Origin: Chrysomallon squamiferum
Lineage: Eukaryota > Mollusca > Gastropoda > Neomphalida > Peltospiridae
Length of the DNA: 64,000 bases
Assembly: GCA_012295275.1 (NCBI GenBank)
Contig: CM022679.1
Location: 21,335,110-21,399,109, forward strand
Direction of reading: 5' to 3'
Below the pieces are notes generated by a model, which was given only the letters and a program-made list of their open reading frames with translations, did not search any database and was not told the origin of the DNA. Positions 18,258-39,055 of the stretch are shown one piece after another. Each line of letters starts with the position of its first letter. Within the stretch, counting starts at the first letter, position 1. The translations under genes were made by a program, and so were the position numbers.

Positions 18258-21200
18258 ATGGAATCTCGTGAAGAAAGATATGTAAAGAGGGAAGAGAGGA
18301 AAAGTGGTTTCGTGTACAGGCCTCATGATAAAGAGAAAAAGAAGAAACGGGGAAAGAACTTCACAGAAGAATATAATAATGAAGTTAAAAGTCAGGCACC
18401 TCTGCCATTAGATAAAAGAACATCTTTTGAAAGCCAGGCACCTTTATCATCAGATAAAACTAAAACTTTAGAAAACAAGGCATTGTTATCATCTGAAGAA
18501 GATACATCTTTAGAAAGCAAGGCATCTTTATCTGAAGAAGGTAATACTGCTTTAGATAACAAAGCACCATTACAGTCGGATAAAAATACAGCTTTATTTA
18601 AGAGAAGACTGAAAAGGAAAAAAGAGGACAAAAATGTGGGTATAGAGGTGAAAAAAGCCAGAAAAACAAAAACCGTTGATAAAGACAATGGTTCCGACGA
18701 AAAGAAAAAAATCAATGTCAAGAAGGAAGAAACTAAAAACGGAATGGCAGTGTACAAAATATCAAAGTCTGAAGCGCAAATAAACAAAGACATAAAATCA
18801 GAAAATGTAAAAGATAATAAAAAGAAAACAGCAGCTAAGAAGAGCAGATCTAACGTAAAGAAGAAGAAAGAAGATAAGATGAAGACAGAGAGTGATGAAG
18901 ATATTAAGAACGTTGAGAAGATGAAGAGAAATGTATCACATGACTGTGCCATGTTTGTGGGAGCTCATGTTTCAGCTCAAGGTGAGGTCTGGTTTGACTG
19001 GGAAATTTTCTTATTTATTATTTTTTGTTCTTCTTATTGATTTATTCATTATTATTATATTGTTTTTTCTGATTTATTAGTTTATATATTTATTTTATTT
19101 TATTTTATATATTTTATGTTACTTTACTTTACTTTACTTTACTTTATTTTATTTATATTTTTACATTAGTGTCAACACATAGGGAACACATGTTGTTATG
19201 AATCATTTATTATCAGAGCAAGTAAGCCACCTGAATAGAATACAGGGAAAGGGTTCAAATGCTTGGATTGTGTTTTTAAACAGAAATGTTGTTTTGCTGT
19301 TAGAAATGGTTAGTGGAGATTCTCTTTGACCGCTAGAGCATGCTATCTCAGTTTTAGATTTATGGTTCACAAATTATCAAGGTTGAATGAACTTTAACAA
19401 AATCACTGGGTTGTTGTGATTGATTATTGTTATTATTTTTATAGTTGCATTAAATAAATTTTTATCATTTGAAAACCAAGAAAAGAAAAGAAAAGAAAGA
19501 AAAAAAGCAGTATTTTTAAATCCAAAAATGTAAATTATGCTTTTAATCTTTTTTTTTTTTTGAAAAAACTTTATCATCATCATCACTGTTATAATAATTA
19601 GTATTAATAATATTATTATTTACATAAACAGGATTGAGAATACTATATAAATAAATGATTACTATTTTTGACAACAGGTGGGGTGCACAATGCTGTCACA
19701 GAAGCTGTCGAGATGGGTGCAGCGTCATTTGCTCTGTTTCTGAGAAATCAGCGGCAGTGGAACTCAAAACCACTTGAAGAAGATGCAATTGTCAAATTCC
19801 GTACAGCCTGTACAGTGTGTATTTAGAATAATAAAGTTCAAAATTGACTTTTTTAACCGAAGCTGTCAGAATTTCTTCTACCTTTTAGTACATATTTCTG
19901 CTCTAATGTTAAAAATATTACTTCACTCCATATCGGTTTAGGAAAAATCATTGCAGATTAAGCATAATTTTCTTAAATTCATTTTAAATTATAGTTGATA
20001 AATTTTTAATGTATGAAAAAAAAATTGGATTATAAGAATTTTAAGAATTTTTAATACAAATTAAATTCATGATGAATTTTTCATTTTTAAAATATTAAAA
20101 TTTAATTAAATTATGTTTACATTATATTAAATTTTTTGAAAATGCTTTATAATCAGTGTGACTATTATTTAAGAAAAACAAAAACAACTTCATATATATC
20201 ATATTATACTAGAAACATTCTCAATATATAAAAAGTATTCAAAGATCAACAATCAAAGCATATTTTATTCTGTTTGAAAGAAAACAGTATTGCTATTGTA
20301 TATTCAATAGTCATTTTAAAAATATATCAGCCTGTTAATTAATAACCAAAAGGATGTTGGTGCACCCATGTACAGTGTATAGGTGTTCACTATTATTGCC
20401 CATTTAAAACAAAAACTGGTTAAGAAAAGATTGATTACATTTTGGGTACCATGTTTGTTTGCTTGATGATGATTTTTCAAAACAGGGCAAAAAGTGTGAC
20501 TGATTATTATAAATTTTAATTTTTTTTTTAAAGTTCATTGGAACAACTTAAGTGTTAGCGTACATTATAAATGCAACAGTCGATGTATTTTTCATGACCT
20601 TTGTTCTTTAATAATCTTAACTCCTTGTGTTTCTTCAGATACATTAGAAACTAAGTGTTTGAAATTGTGTGATGTTTTCTGAAGATAACTCTGTTTCAGG
20701 AACACGGCTTTCCTCCAAACATGATTCTGCCCCATGCGTCGTATTTGATGAATCTCGGATCTGCAGACTCTGAGAAGTTACAGAAGAGTAGAGACCTTCT
20801 GGTGGATGAGCTTCATCGTTGTGAAAAACTTGGACTTACCCTCTACAACTTCCATCCAGGTTTCTCTACTATTCTGATTACCCTTGGAGTGTCTGTGTGT
20901 GTGTGTATGGTATGTGTGCATAAATGTATGTAAGAATGTATCACATTCATAGAAAACATGATTTCATTAAATTATCATAAAGATGACACAAAAATCCTGA
21001 AAATATATGTTGTAATGTTAAATTATATATAAAACAAAATGTTATATGATTTTGATATGGGTGTGTAAATAGTTTAGACATAATACTGATACTTCTGTTG
21101 TTCTAATTCACAACAATTACAAGTCATCCTATTATGCACTGTTTCTATCCTCATTCTCTTCATTTATACAGATTCAGATGAAACTGATGCAATTTTATTT

Positions 21201-22446
21201 AATCTTTTTTAAATGCCCTCCATTTTCAGGTTCCACATGTGGTGAAACAAGTATTGAAAACTGTTTGAACACGATAGCTGAAAGTATTAATATTGGTCAC
21301 TCAAAAAGCAAATATGTCATCACCGGTAAGCAGTGTTCTAAAAATTTATAAAATAGAATAAATGTAGTTTGTTAAAAGTTTTGAATGTTCTATTTTTTAA
21401 TTGGAATTTCCTGGATATACTTTGGACAGGAAATTTATATATTTTTTGTTTAATACATCTTTTATTTTTTCATTCAGTTTTGGAAAACATGAGTTGTCAA
21501 GGAAACACAATAGGAGGGAGGTTTGAGGAACTGAGAGGAATCATTGATAAAGTGAAGGATAAATCCAGAGTTGGCGTCTGTCTCGATACTTGTCATGCTT
21601 TTGCTGCAGGTTTTTATTTCTTCATCTTAACCACAACTATCTAAATCAAATTCCTAATGGGATGACTCAAATAAATAAACTGAAGTTTCTCCTGTATTTC
21701 ACTCACTGTGCAGTATAAGCAGATTTCTTTAAGGCCTTTCTGGATTGTAGGAATTGGATACAGGGTAGTAGAGATGAAGATGAAAACAGGGAATCACTGG
21801 TCTAAATAAAATATTTTTTCATTTATTTAGCAGAAAATTAGATATTTATATATTGGCTGGTATTTGAATGACCAGAGATGAACTTTACAGTTTCTGCACT
21901 TGTTTGTTTAATTACAATTTCAGGTTTTGATCTGGCATCAGAAGAAGGTTTTAAACAGTTTGTTCAAAGTTTTGAGGAGATAGTTGGTTTTCAGTACTTG
22001 AAGGCCCTTCATATGAATGATTCTTTAGGTGAGTAAGTAATAACACAAAAAGCTGTTTGTGGTTATCAAATATCAATTTATAAATTATATGTTGCAGGCA
22101 GCAATTTTACAAACACAAGAATTAAAATTTATGTTTAAATAAGACTGTATTTGGTTGTTATCAAAGATCAAGATAAAAACATTTTTAAATTTTTATTTAT
22201 ATTTTTTTTAAATTAGATGGCAGCATTATGTTAGTATTTTAAATTTCAGACATCAGAGGCAGCCACAGAGATCGACATGAGAATATTGGAAAGGGGAAGA
22301 TTGGTCTGAAAGGTTTCAATTTTGTTATGAATGAACCAAGATTTAAAAACATTCCACTGATTCTAGAGACTCCAGGGGGTGTCGGCTATGACAGAGAAAT
22401 CAGACTACTTCATTCTTTATGTAAAAATCATGTTAAAAAGGAGTGA
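18258..22446 (+). CDS. APN1: Endonuclease IV (AP endonuclease family 2) with a basic N-terminal extension
   Basis: Seven exons join in frame to 516 aa: 18258-18981, 19678-19814, 20700-20859, 21230-21325, 21478-21609, 21924-22028, 22250-22446. It cleaves DNA 5' to abasic sites in base-excision repair. The catalytic TIM barrel starts near residue 233 (GAHVSAQGG). All nine metal ligands known from E. coli Nfo have equivalents: H299 (LPHASYL), H339 (FHPG), E375 (LENM), D409 and H412 ([11 protein letters not shown]), H446 (LHMND), D459 and H461 ([10 protein letters not shown]) and E491 (LILETPGG). A three-zinc active enzyme is therefore expected. Residues 1-230 are lysine-rich and low complexity. 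They hold five 14-residue repeats and many basic clusters that could act as nuclear localisation signals. A CAG acceptor sits 7 bases before the ATG, so a 5'UTR intron is likely. Vertebrates lack this family. Confidence 0.95.
18390..18599 (+). repeat. Five 14-codon repeats inside the endonuclease IV N-terminus
   Basis: Exactly five consecutive 42-bp units encode [56 protein letters not shown] and [14 protein letters not shown]. Units are diverged but stay in register with no indels. The segment is acidic/serine-rich within an otherwise basic tail. Function unknown. Confidence 0.9.
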
Positions 22447-23685
22447 ACCTACAAAAAGATGAGTTGTGAAGATATTCAAACAATTTAGAATCATTATTAT
22501 GGTTCTTGAGATTTTGGAAACACCAAATATATAACAATGAGTACGAATTTTGAAAAAAAAAACCCCCAGAAAGTTACATTTTTCTTTATTTTTAATAAAG
22601 TCGAGGATTAATTCATAAAGGCTAAAAGTGTTCTCACTGGACTGGAATTGTTATGATTCTGGAAGTGTTTTAAATTTCAGCATGAACTGACAATGACTTT
22701 ATTTTAAAAGAAAAATGTTACTTAATTCTTTATCAGTATGGTTTATTTCTATGATTATTAATCATAAGCTAATTCAGAAGGGCTGGATGCTGAACAGTTT
22801 AGAAATAATGTCTAATTATATATAATTTAAATAATAATCTAAATTCTGAAATTACTTATGCACACAAGTAATATTTCAGAAGGAAATAAACTCATTTGTT
22901 GGTTCAAATTCAAAAGGGGTGAAACTGTTTCAACAGTTTTAAATTGCTAACTTTGGTTTGTATTGAAATATAAAATCATTGACCAATTCAGAAATAATGA
23001 TGGGAAAAAAAAAACATCCTAATTATTTTCTAATGCTGAGAAGAAAGATATTTTTCTGTGAGAAAATTATGTTTTTTAATGTAAAAATGAGTAAAATGTT
23101 GAACAGCTAAAAATACTCCAGAGTCAAAATGGTGCTAGTTTCCACTTTCAGAAAGAAATCTGAATAACAGTTTCCAAGTGATGATATCAGCAAGTAACAA
23201 ATTCTACAAAAATCTAATAAAATTTTCAATTAGATTATATGTAAAAATTTTGTAAATAAAATGTGTTTTAATATACATTTTAGTGCATTATTAACACAAG
23301 ACTATAAAGGACTTGACCTCACAAAAAAAATAAACAGATAATAGATCAGTAATATCTAGAGTCATTAAAATAGAAGACATCTTAATCACCATGTAAGTAA
23401 GACAAAGTGTAAAAGAAAAGAGGTAAAATAAAATAATTTTTACACTGAATATTCTTGAGTTCTCTTGTGCCAAAGAACCACTGCATGCTGGGTGAAACTA
23501 ATCATTTTATGCCTTAAGAAAGCCCAATTAATAAAGATGTTTTACCTGGTCAAAATAATACTTGAACATTTTGTTCTCAGTTTGTAAACAATGTTGTTTG
23601 AAACAACTTTAAAAATGATCTTTTGTATGAATTCTTACATGTTTTCATTATTAATCAATAAATAAAACTCTTCAAATTTCATTGT

Positions 23686-23722
<37 letters not shown>

Positions 23723-23769
23723 AGTTAAATAAAAAATAAATAAGTTAAAATACATAATGGACTGATTAA
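22447..23769. other. 3'UTR/intergenic DNA after endonuclease IV
   Basis: AT-rich DNA without a credible gene. A candidate polyadenylation signal AATAAA lies at 22594-22599, about 150 bp after the stop. Further on, AATAAATAAA at 23657-23666 is followed about 25 bp later by 29 A residues (23692-23720), which resembles the genomic trace of a polyadenylated transcript end. Confidence 0.55.
22594..22599 (+). terminator. Candidate polyadenylation signal, endonuclease IV
   Basis: AATAAA 148 bp after the TGA stop. It is the first canonical hexamer downstream. Use not proven. Confidence 0.4.
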
Positions 23770-23775
23770 TTTATT
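23770..23775 (-). terminator. Candidate polyadenylation signal, LAMTOR2
   Basis: TTTATT on the + strand (AATAAA on the - strand), about 180 bp beyond the LAMTOR2 stop codon. Confidence 0.4.
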
Positions 23776-23952
23776 ATCAGATGAAAAATACAACAATCGT
23801 GTTATCAACAATTAACAAATATATAAAAAGATTTTATCATCTGTCCTGTAAAGAGCTGTTGCCTGTCTGTTTTCTCTCCATAAAACTTTTCTCAGTGTCC
23901 ATTCACTGTGATGTAATGCCTGCCTCTGACCAGGTCGGTTTCACAGGTTTCG

Positions 23953-25187
23953 TCAAGACGCAGCAACTTGAGACAAAGGTTCCTCCAGGTATTCAGCCAA
24001 TGCCTGCAGCTAAAATAAATGTTTTAAAACTTCTGTATTTAAATCCTAACAAATATGGGGGTTTGTTTATTGCATATACAGTGGGATTTGTAAATTAACA
24101 AAATGGGGAAAAATAAAGTCTGAATTCTTAAGATGATACAGTTTAAAAGATTACAACTATAAAAAAATTCAAAATAGAAAAATAAGTGAGAAATATATGT
24201 TTAGTTTTTATTAATCAGTATTTATTATTATTTTCTTTCTGAATTGAAAATATATCCTTTGAATTATTAAAATAACTGGAAATAAAACAAACAAACCTTG
24301 GCTTTTAGCATTCCAAATCCAACCACATCTTTGCAGGACATACAGAGAAGTAGATTAGCAACTTTTGTCAAACCAACTTTGCCTTCCTACAATCAAAATT
24401 AACATTTGAAATTTTTTATTTAAAATGCTGTGTCATCTACTGGATTATATTACTTTCAAAAATTAAATTATTTACTTGAATATATTCATTTCTTAAAATA
24501 AAGTTTACTAGTGTTTAATAGTTCAGACTTATTAACTACTTATTATTCAGCATGAAGATTTTAAACTGGTAATAATGACAAAATGTGCATGTGAGAGAGA
24601 GACACAAACATATAATTAAATGATAATTAAAAATATATATATATATCCAATACACTTCACCTTGCACTCAATTAATACACAGTCAAGGTTATCACCATTG
24701 AAAGCAAACATTCCATTTTTGACATACGAAGTCCAGATATTGCTTGCTATAGCTGCTATCATAGCTGCATCTTTGTCACCGTAACCAGAGTATGCAAGGA
24801 GAGAGCCTTCATTATTTAGCAACCTACAATGCAGAAATATTACGTACAATATTACAACGAACGAGAATACTGAAACAGCTTGTAAAATATAATATCATGA
24901 ACTGTTTGTCCAGAAAACCTTAATCATGTTTCGGACGTGGGTGGATCCAGATTAACTGTAAGAACTGAGTCTCATGACCAATGAACAAGGAAACGACAGT
25001 TCCTACTGTTCTGTTAGATATATATATCTTTTTTTTAAAAATTATTATTGACCAATTTTCTTATGATTTAAATTGATAAGATTATCAGAATAATGTGAAA
25101 TTTTAATGAAACATCTTACAAGGTGCTTCCTACTCCTCCTGTGTTGGCCTGACTTAATACTTGAGTAAGAGTTTTAGGTCGCAGCAT
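23953..25187 (-). CDS. LAMTOR2: Ragulator complex protein LAMTOR2 (p14, roadblock fold)
   Basis: Four exons on the minus strand join in frame to 123 aa: 25187-25120, 24823-24661, 24386-24297, 24003-23953. The protein begins [19 protein letters not shown], continues [19 protein letters not shown] and ends with [16 protein letters not shown]. It is nearly collinear with human LAMTOR2 (125 aa). LAMTOR2 pairs with LAMTOR3 through the roadblock/LC7 fold in the Ragulator complex. That complex anchors Rag GTPases, MEK1 scaffolding and mTORC1 at the late endosome/lysosome. Start is the first ATG and matches the family N-terminus. The gene lies head to head with ECD. No anomaly seen. Confidence 0.97.
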
Positions 25188-26138
25188 TTCAATGTTTAAG
25201 ATTATTGGTTCATAAATTATTAGAGTTATCTCCACTTTACACTTCCGAATTTGTTCTAACAATAAACTAACCCGTGACGTAAAACATTAAATAAATTGTA
25301 CAACACAAGTGTGTGGAAAGATTTATATTGGTATGTTCGATAGTCATTTAACAATAAATAAATAAATCCAAAACTGTCACCCTCTTAATTTCTAACAGTT
25401 ACTGGTTTTCTGAACAGCCCCTGAAAAAGTCTGGCTCGATTCTGTTCAACTTTTCCCGTGACGAGAGAAAATGTTTAATGTGATAGCTGCATGAAAATAA
25501 CTCCTTCCAACGGACTTCCAGTTTCTGTGTAAGATATAAAGAAGGGGAGGAAATGTATTATCAGTTTGAAAAAAACGGACGATGCAAAAAAAACCTTTTT
25601 GGCAACAGTACTGAAAAATAAAACGAAAATGATCAAGCTGACGTCAGATGCACGTAAATTAATAATTATAGAAAAACAAATATAAATAAATAAATAACAC
25701 GAAAAAATCTGCGAGCTTCATATAACGATATACATTATAACTACGATGCATTGGTACGAAGTAATAAATATTGTTTCATGATTGTTAGTATGTTACTCAA
25801 AAAAATAGTGCAGTTTAAGTTTTGTGCATTCAGAAATTTTAATTAGGGTTTATTTTAATGGAATTTTTGAAGTATTAACAATTAACAAATAATAATAAAA
25901 AAAATATATATATATATGTATATGTATGTATGTATGTATGTATGAATATATACATATATACACCAGAAATACATGAAGATTTTTCGCGGGGAATTGCCAA
26001 CACTGGTTCTATCACATACGTTACGTATTATTTGTTGGTTTTTATTGTAATGGTTACGACAACGTGCCTGTCTATTAGCCAAAACCCGGAAATACAGGAA
26101 GAAGGGGAAAAAAAAAAAAAAAAAACGTCGGAGAAACT
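25188..26138. promoter_or_regulatory. Shared upstream region of LAMTOR2 (-) and ECD (+)
   Basis: The two start codons are 951 bp apart and point away from each other, so this segment must hold both promoters unless non-coding exons intervene. It contains a perfect CRE-type palindrome TGACGTCA at 25639-25646, a GAGTTATCTCC word at about 25224, a CCGGAAA ETS-like word at about 26086 and an A-run just before the ECD ATG. No TATA box is obvious, as is usual for housekeeping genes. Coordinated expression is inference. Confidence 0.5.
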
Positions 26139-35196
<9,058 letters not shown>

Positions 35197-35229
35197 CTGC
35201 TTGATCATCTTAAATTAGCAGCTCAAATA

Positions 35230-35790
35230 CCAAAGGTTTTGTATGAAAGGTGAAAACACAGGATTTGAGTGGGCTGTAAAATCAAAACTGAAGGATTAAA
35301 TGAGTTCTGATGATGGGGGGGTTGATTAAGGATTTGAATTATCTGCTAAAATAAACAATTTGAATGAATGATGTGAGTAAATTTGAATCAGTGATAGAAG
35401 TGAACGCTTTGAATGAATATTGAGAGTAAATGAAGTGGTTTGAATTGATGATGAAACTAAAGATTTGGAATTATCTGCGAAAGTAAAAAAAATTGAATGA
35501 TTGGTTAGAATAAATGAAATGATTTGAATTGATGATGTTAAGGATTTTGAATGATCTATGAAACTAAACAGTTTGAATGATTGGTAAATGTAAGTGATTT
35601 CAATCAGTGATGAAACTAAAGGATTTGCTTTGTCTGTGAAAATAAACTGAATGAATGAGAGTAGGCCATTTGAATGAGTAGTGAAAGATAAAACGTTTTG
35701 AATTCTATGACTACATTTTTTAGTGAATAAATAAAAGAAACTGGAGGATTTAAACGATTGGTGAAAGTGAAGGATTAGAAGGGTGATTAA
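35230..35790. repeat. Degenerate tandem repeat after the ECD stop (TTTGAATGA-type units)
   Basis: A loose repeat of units containing GATTTGAAT(G/T)A, TGATGA and GAAAGTAAA recurs about every 40-60 bp from just after the ECD stop. It probably lies in the ECD 3'UTR. A candidate AATAAA lies inside at 35641-35646. Confidence 0.6.
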
Positions 35791-37500
35791 AGCACATTTT
35801 TTTATTTTTTTTTTTTTTAATTATTTTTTGTTTTATTTTGTTAAAGTATTTGAATTAGCAAAGAGGCTAAACTGTTTTAATGAACAGAGAGTTCTAATAC
35901 AGCCTGTTCTTTATTATATTGTACATTTTATAACATTCAGTTATGTATTACAGCTAAATAAATTTTATAGTATTTTACTTGCAGCTACTTACTATAATAT
36001 ATATTACAGCTTGAGTGCTTATAAAATGGTTGTGTAAAAGCCACACACAAATAAAATTATTATCTGGATTATAAACATATACATTATATATGACAGTGTA
36101 TGTATGTGTGTGTGTTTGTGCAAATTGAATGTTATTTTTGTTTGACTATAAAGAGGCTTGTATTTGGTATAAAAATTGACAGAATTGAAAATTATTTTTA
36201 TGTACTATGATAAACCACCTAAAGTTCTTCTTGTAAGTTCTTACGAAAAGTAATCTGATATTATCTGTAACATTTTTTAAATCAGACGTAATTGGACATC
36301 ATTATTCATCTTGCATATTCAGTTTTCTCTTTTGAGAATGTTGACACCTCTTTTTATAAAAGTTTTTAAAATAATATTGATGGTAGATATATCATGTTCA
36401 GTTTTAAATAATAATACGAACAGCATAATTAATTCATACCCATAAATTTAAATCTAAATACACATCTCATAATTTCATTAATGCTGGTGAATGATCAAAT
36501 ATGTTGGGTTTTATTTTTTTTTTAAACATAGACTTTCATGACTATCCACTTGTGTAAACTAAATAATACATCACGCATATTAAATGTTTAGAAAATTTAC
36601 ATTTGGTGTCAGTCACAGTTTTAAAATAATATTTTAGTATTGTAGTCTCATCAAAACATCACCTGTTTGATACAAACCACAGCCATTTGAAAAACTCAGG
36701 TAAACCCCTCTCAACATCAGAAACAATTCTTAAACTGTGTGGACTGGCATTTTGTAAATGTTAACAGATAGTTTTAGGTTTCTTAATGACTAATACGAAG
36801 AGATGGTCACCATCTTTATCTGTGAGTGAACTGACAAAAATAATAGGAGCTTCATTTCATATTAAAATTATTGAAAATTTATTAACTTTAAAATCCCACT
36901 TTGTAATTTACTTTATTATTATTATTATTATTTTTTTTTTTAATCAATTTATTTACTTCTTTTTTTTTTTTTTTTGGTATTTATAGATTGATGAGTTATT
37001 TCATTCAGTTTACCAATATTGTTTTGTTTTGTTTTAAGTTTGCTTCGAATTTTAAATAGTTTTGAATTTATTTTAATGAAATTGTTAATAAGAAAATCTT
37101 TTATGAAAATAAAATAACTAACTTGGACAAAATGACAGTATTCTTAACTTAAAATTGTGATGTAAATATTTAATAATGTGATGAAAAAAAACAGAGTGTC
37201 TGCTAGTGGTTTTTTTTTTCTATTTAAGAATTCATTATTTTTGTATAATGTTTGCTTAGAGCTGTGCATAGCTATTTTATTTTAAAGGTTGTTTGTTGCT
37301 TTAAAATGTACATATGATTATTCTCAATCAAATTTCTTTATCAGGGAAAAATGATAGTTGCCCATAATTCCAAGATCATTGTAGAAATCTTTACCACTGG
37401 CTAATCAAAATTTATTAGTGGAATATTGGTTGCACTTCTCTAGGATTTTAAAATAACACTGCTTTGGCCAAAGTCTTTTAGTTACTTTTATTTCTCTTTG

Positions 37501-37548
37501 GAATGTTTTATTTCACAGTGTTAAAACCATTACAGTGTCTTGTGAGTG
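37501..37548. repeat. Duplicated segment, downstream copy
   Basis: Near-identical partner of 34629-34676, in the intergenic/3'UTR region after ECD. Confidence 0.8.
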
Positions 37549-38854
37549 AAGGTTTCAAGTTTATTATTTGTGTTTGTTTTTGTTTTGGGTTTTTTGTCTT
37601 GTTTGCATTCATAGTCAACCATCATAATGAATATATAAATACACCTCACATTTCGTATTAAAAAAAAAAAAAACTGAAAACCTGGTGATACATAATTTTG
37701 TATTTTTATTTAATTGTTGTTAAAACCTACACAATGAAATTTATTTATATTCTGTATCTTTAGAGCAAGTTCCATATTTTTGTTTTATATTACAACAAAT
37801 TGAAACTATCTGATGCATAATCAGAGTGGTTCATCATAGAGCACATTGTTTTTAAAATCATCATTTACATAAATACTGTTTCACCAAATATTTGAATTTG
37901 AAATTGTTACACATTTTCATCTGGGGTTTTTTTTTTTTTTTGTGTTTTTTAGTTTCAGTTGTTTCTCATGGATAACATCAAAAATTATGAAAATATATTC
38001 ATATGAAAAAATCACGAAAAATATATTATCAAGCTTATAAAAAATGTCAGTCTGTTTCCCTTGTACATAATGACATAACCAAGATTAAGTAAATTTTATT
38101 TGTAAGAAATCTGTTAATAATGCCATAATTCAGTCAGGATTTTAAAAATTCACTTATTGTTTGTTTTCATCGGGGTTTTTTTGTTTGTTTTTTTTTCTTC
38201 TTGTGGTCCTGAAGGTCATTATAGTTAGGCCTCTTATCAACTGAGAAAAGTTTGCTATTGCAAATCACTGAATGTCAATGTAAGTTTATTTTTTAGAGGA
38301 TATTTAACTTTTTAATTTTTAAATATTTATTTACATACTTATTTTGTTATATTTTTTGTTAATTATCTTTATTCAGTAGTTGTAAAATGGCTGACATCGG
38401 CCAAAAAGGTATTCTTTGAATGATCTCTTTGTAGCAAATATTTCACTCTACTTGGCAACCTGTTTTACTAATTGTTTTACTAAGAGGTTATACTTTTGAT
38501 TTGAATAGTTTCATTAAATAATTTCATGAAGTTGAAATTTCCTTGAGAAATTAAATTTGTTAGAAGGAAAATGTAAGTTAATGTTCTTATTTGTTTTGTT
38601 TTTCTTTTGTTGATGTTTTAAATGTCAAAAGTTATTTCTGAATGATTATCAGCAATGAAAAAAAAAAAGATATAATAATAAAAAATAAAGTAATAAATAA
38701 ATAAAAATAAAAATGGAAGTGAACAGAATAGTATCCTTTGTAATATAATTAGTTTTAAGTTATTATTTTCTGTTATTGGACAATAGTTAGGATTATTTTA
38801 AAAAAAATTCATTAACATGGTTCTCTGCTAAGAGCCACTCTTGTGGTTTTCATC

Positions 38855-38947
38855 AGTGAACCAGATAAAATAGTACAGACAGGAAACAAAACCAAGCTAA
38901 AACAGGTTGCCAAGGGTTACGGTTGTGATGCCAACAGGCAGCTCAAG
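38855..38947 (+). other. Exon-like open patch of unknown identity
   Basis: A GC-richer island in AT-rich DNA. It starts after TTTTCATCAG, a weak acceptor, and ends CTCAAG followed by GTAGAA, a possible donor. The open frame reads EPDKIVQTGNKTKLKQ then VAKGYGCDANRQLK. I do not recognise the protein. It could be a lone exon of an unannotated or alternative transcript, a decayed gene fragment or a transposon scrap. Confidence 0.3.
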
Positions 38948-39022
38948 GTAGAAACTTCCATGATGTAGTTGAATCTTTTGTACGGCTCACTTGAAATGCT
39001 TTGCCTTCATATATGCTAAAAA

Positions 39023-39055
<33 letters not shown>

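Noticed and set aside
18392-18952. 186-codon minus-strand frame
   Set aside because: Antisense of the lysine-rich endonuclease IV exon; its S/F/L-rich composition is the complement of lysine codons.
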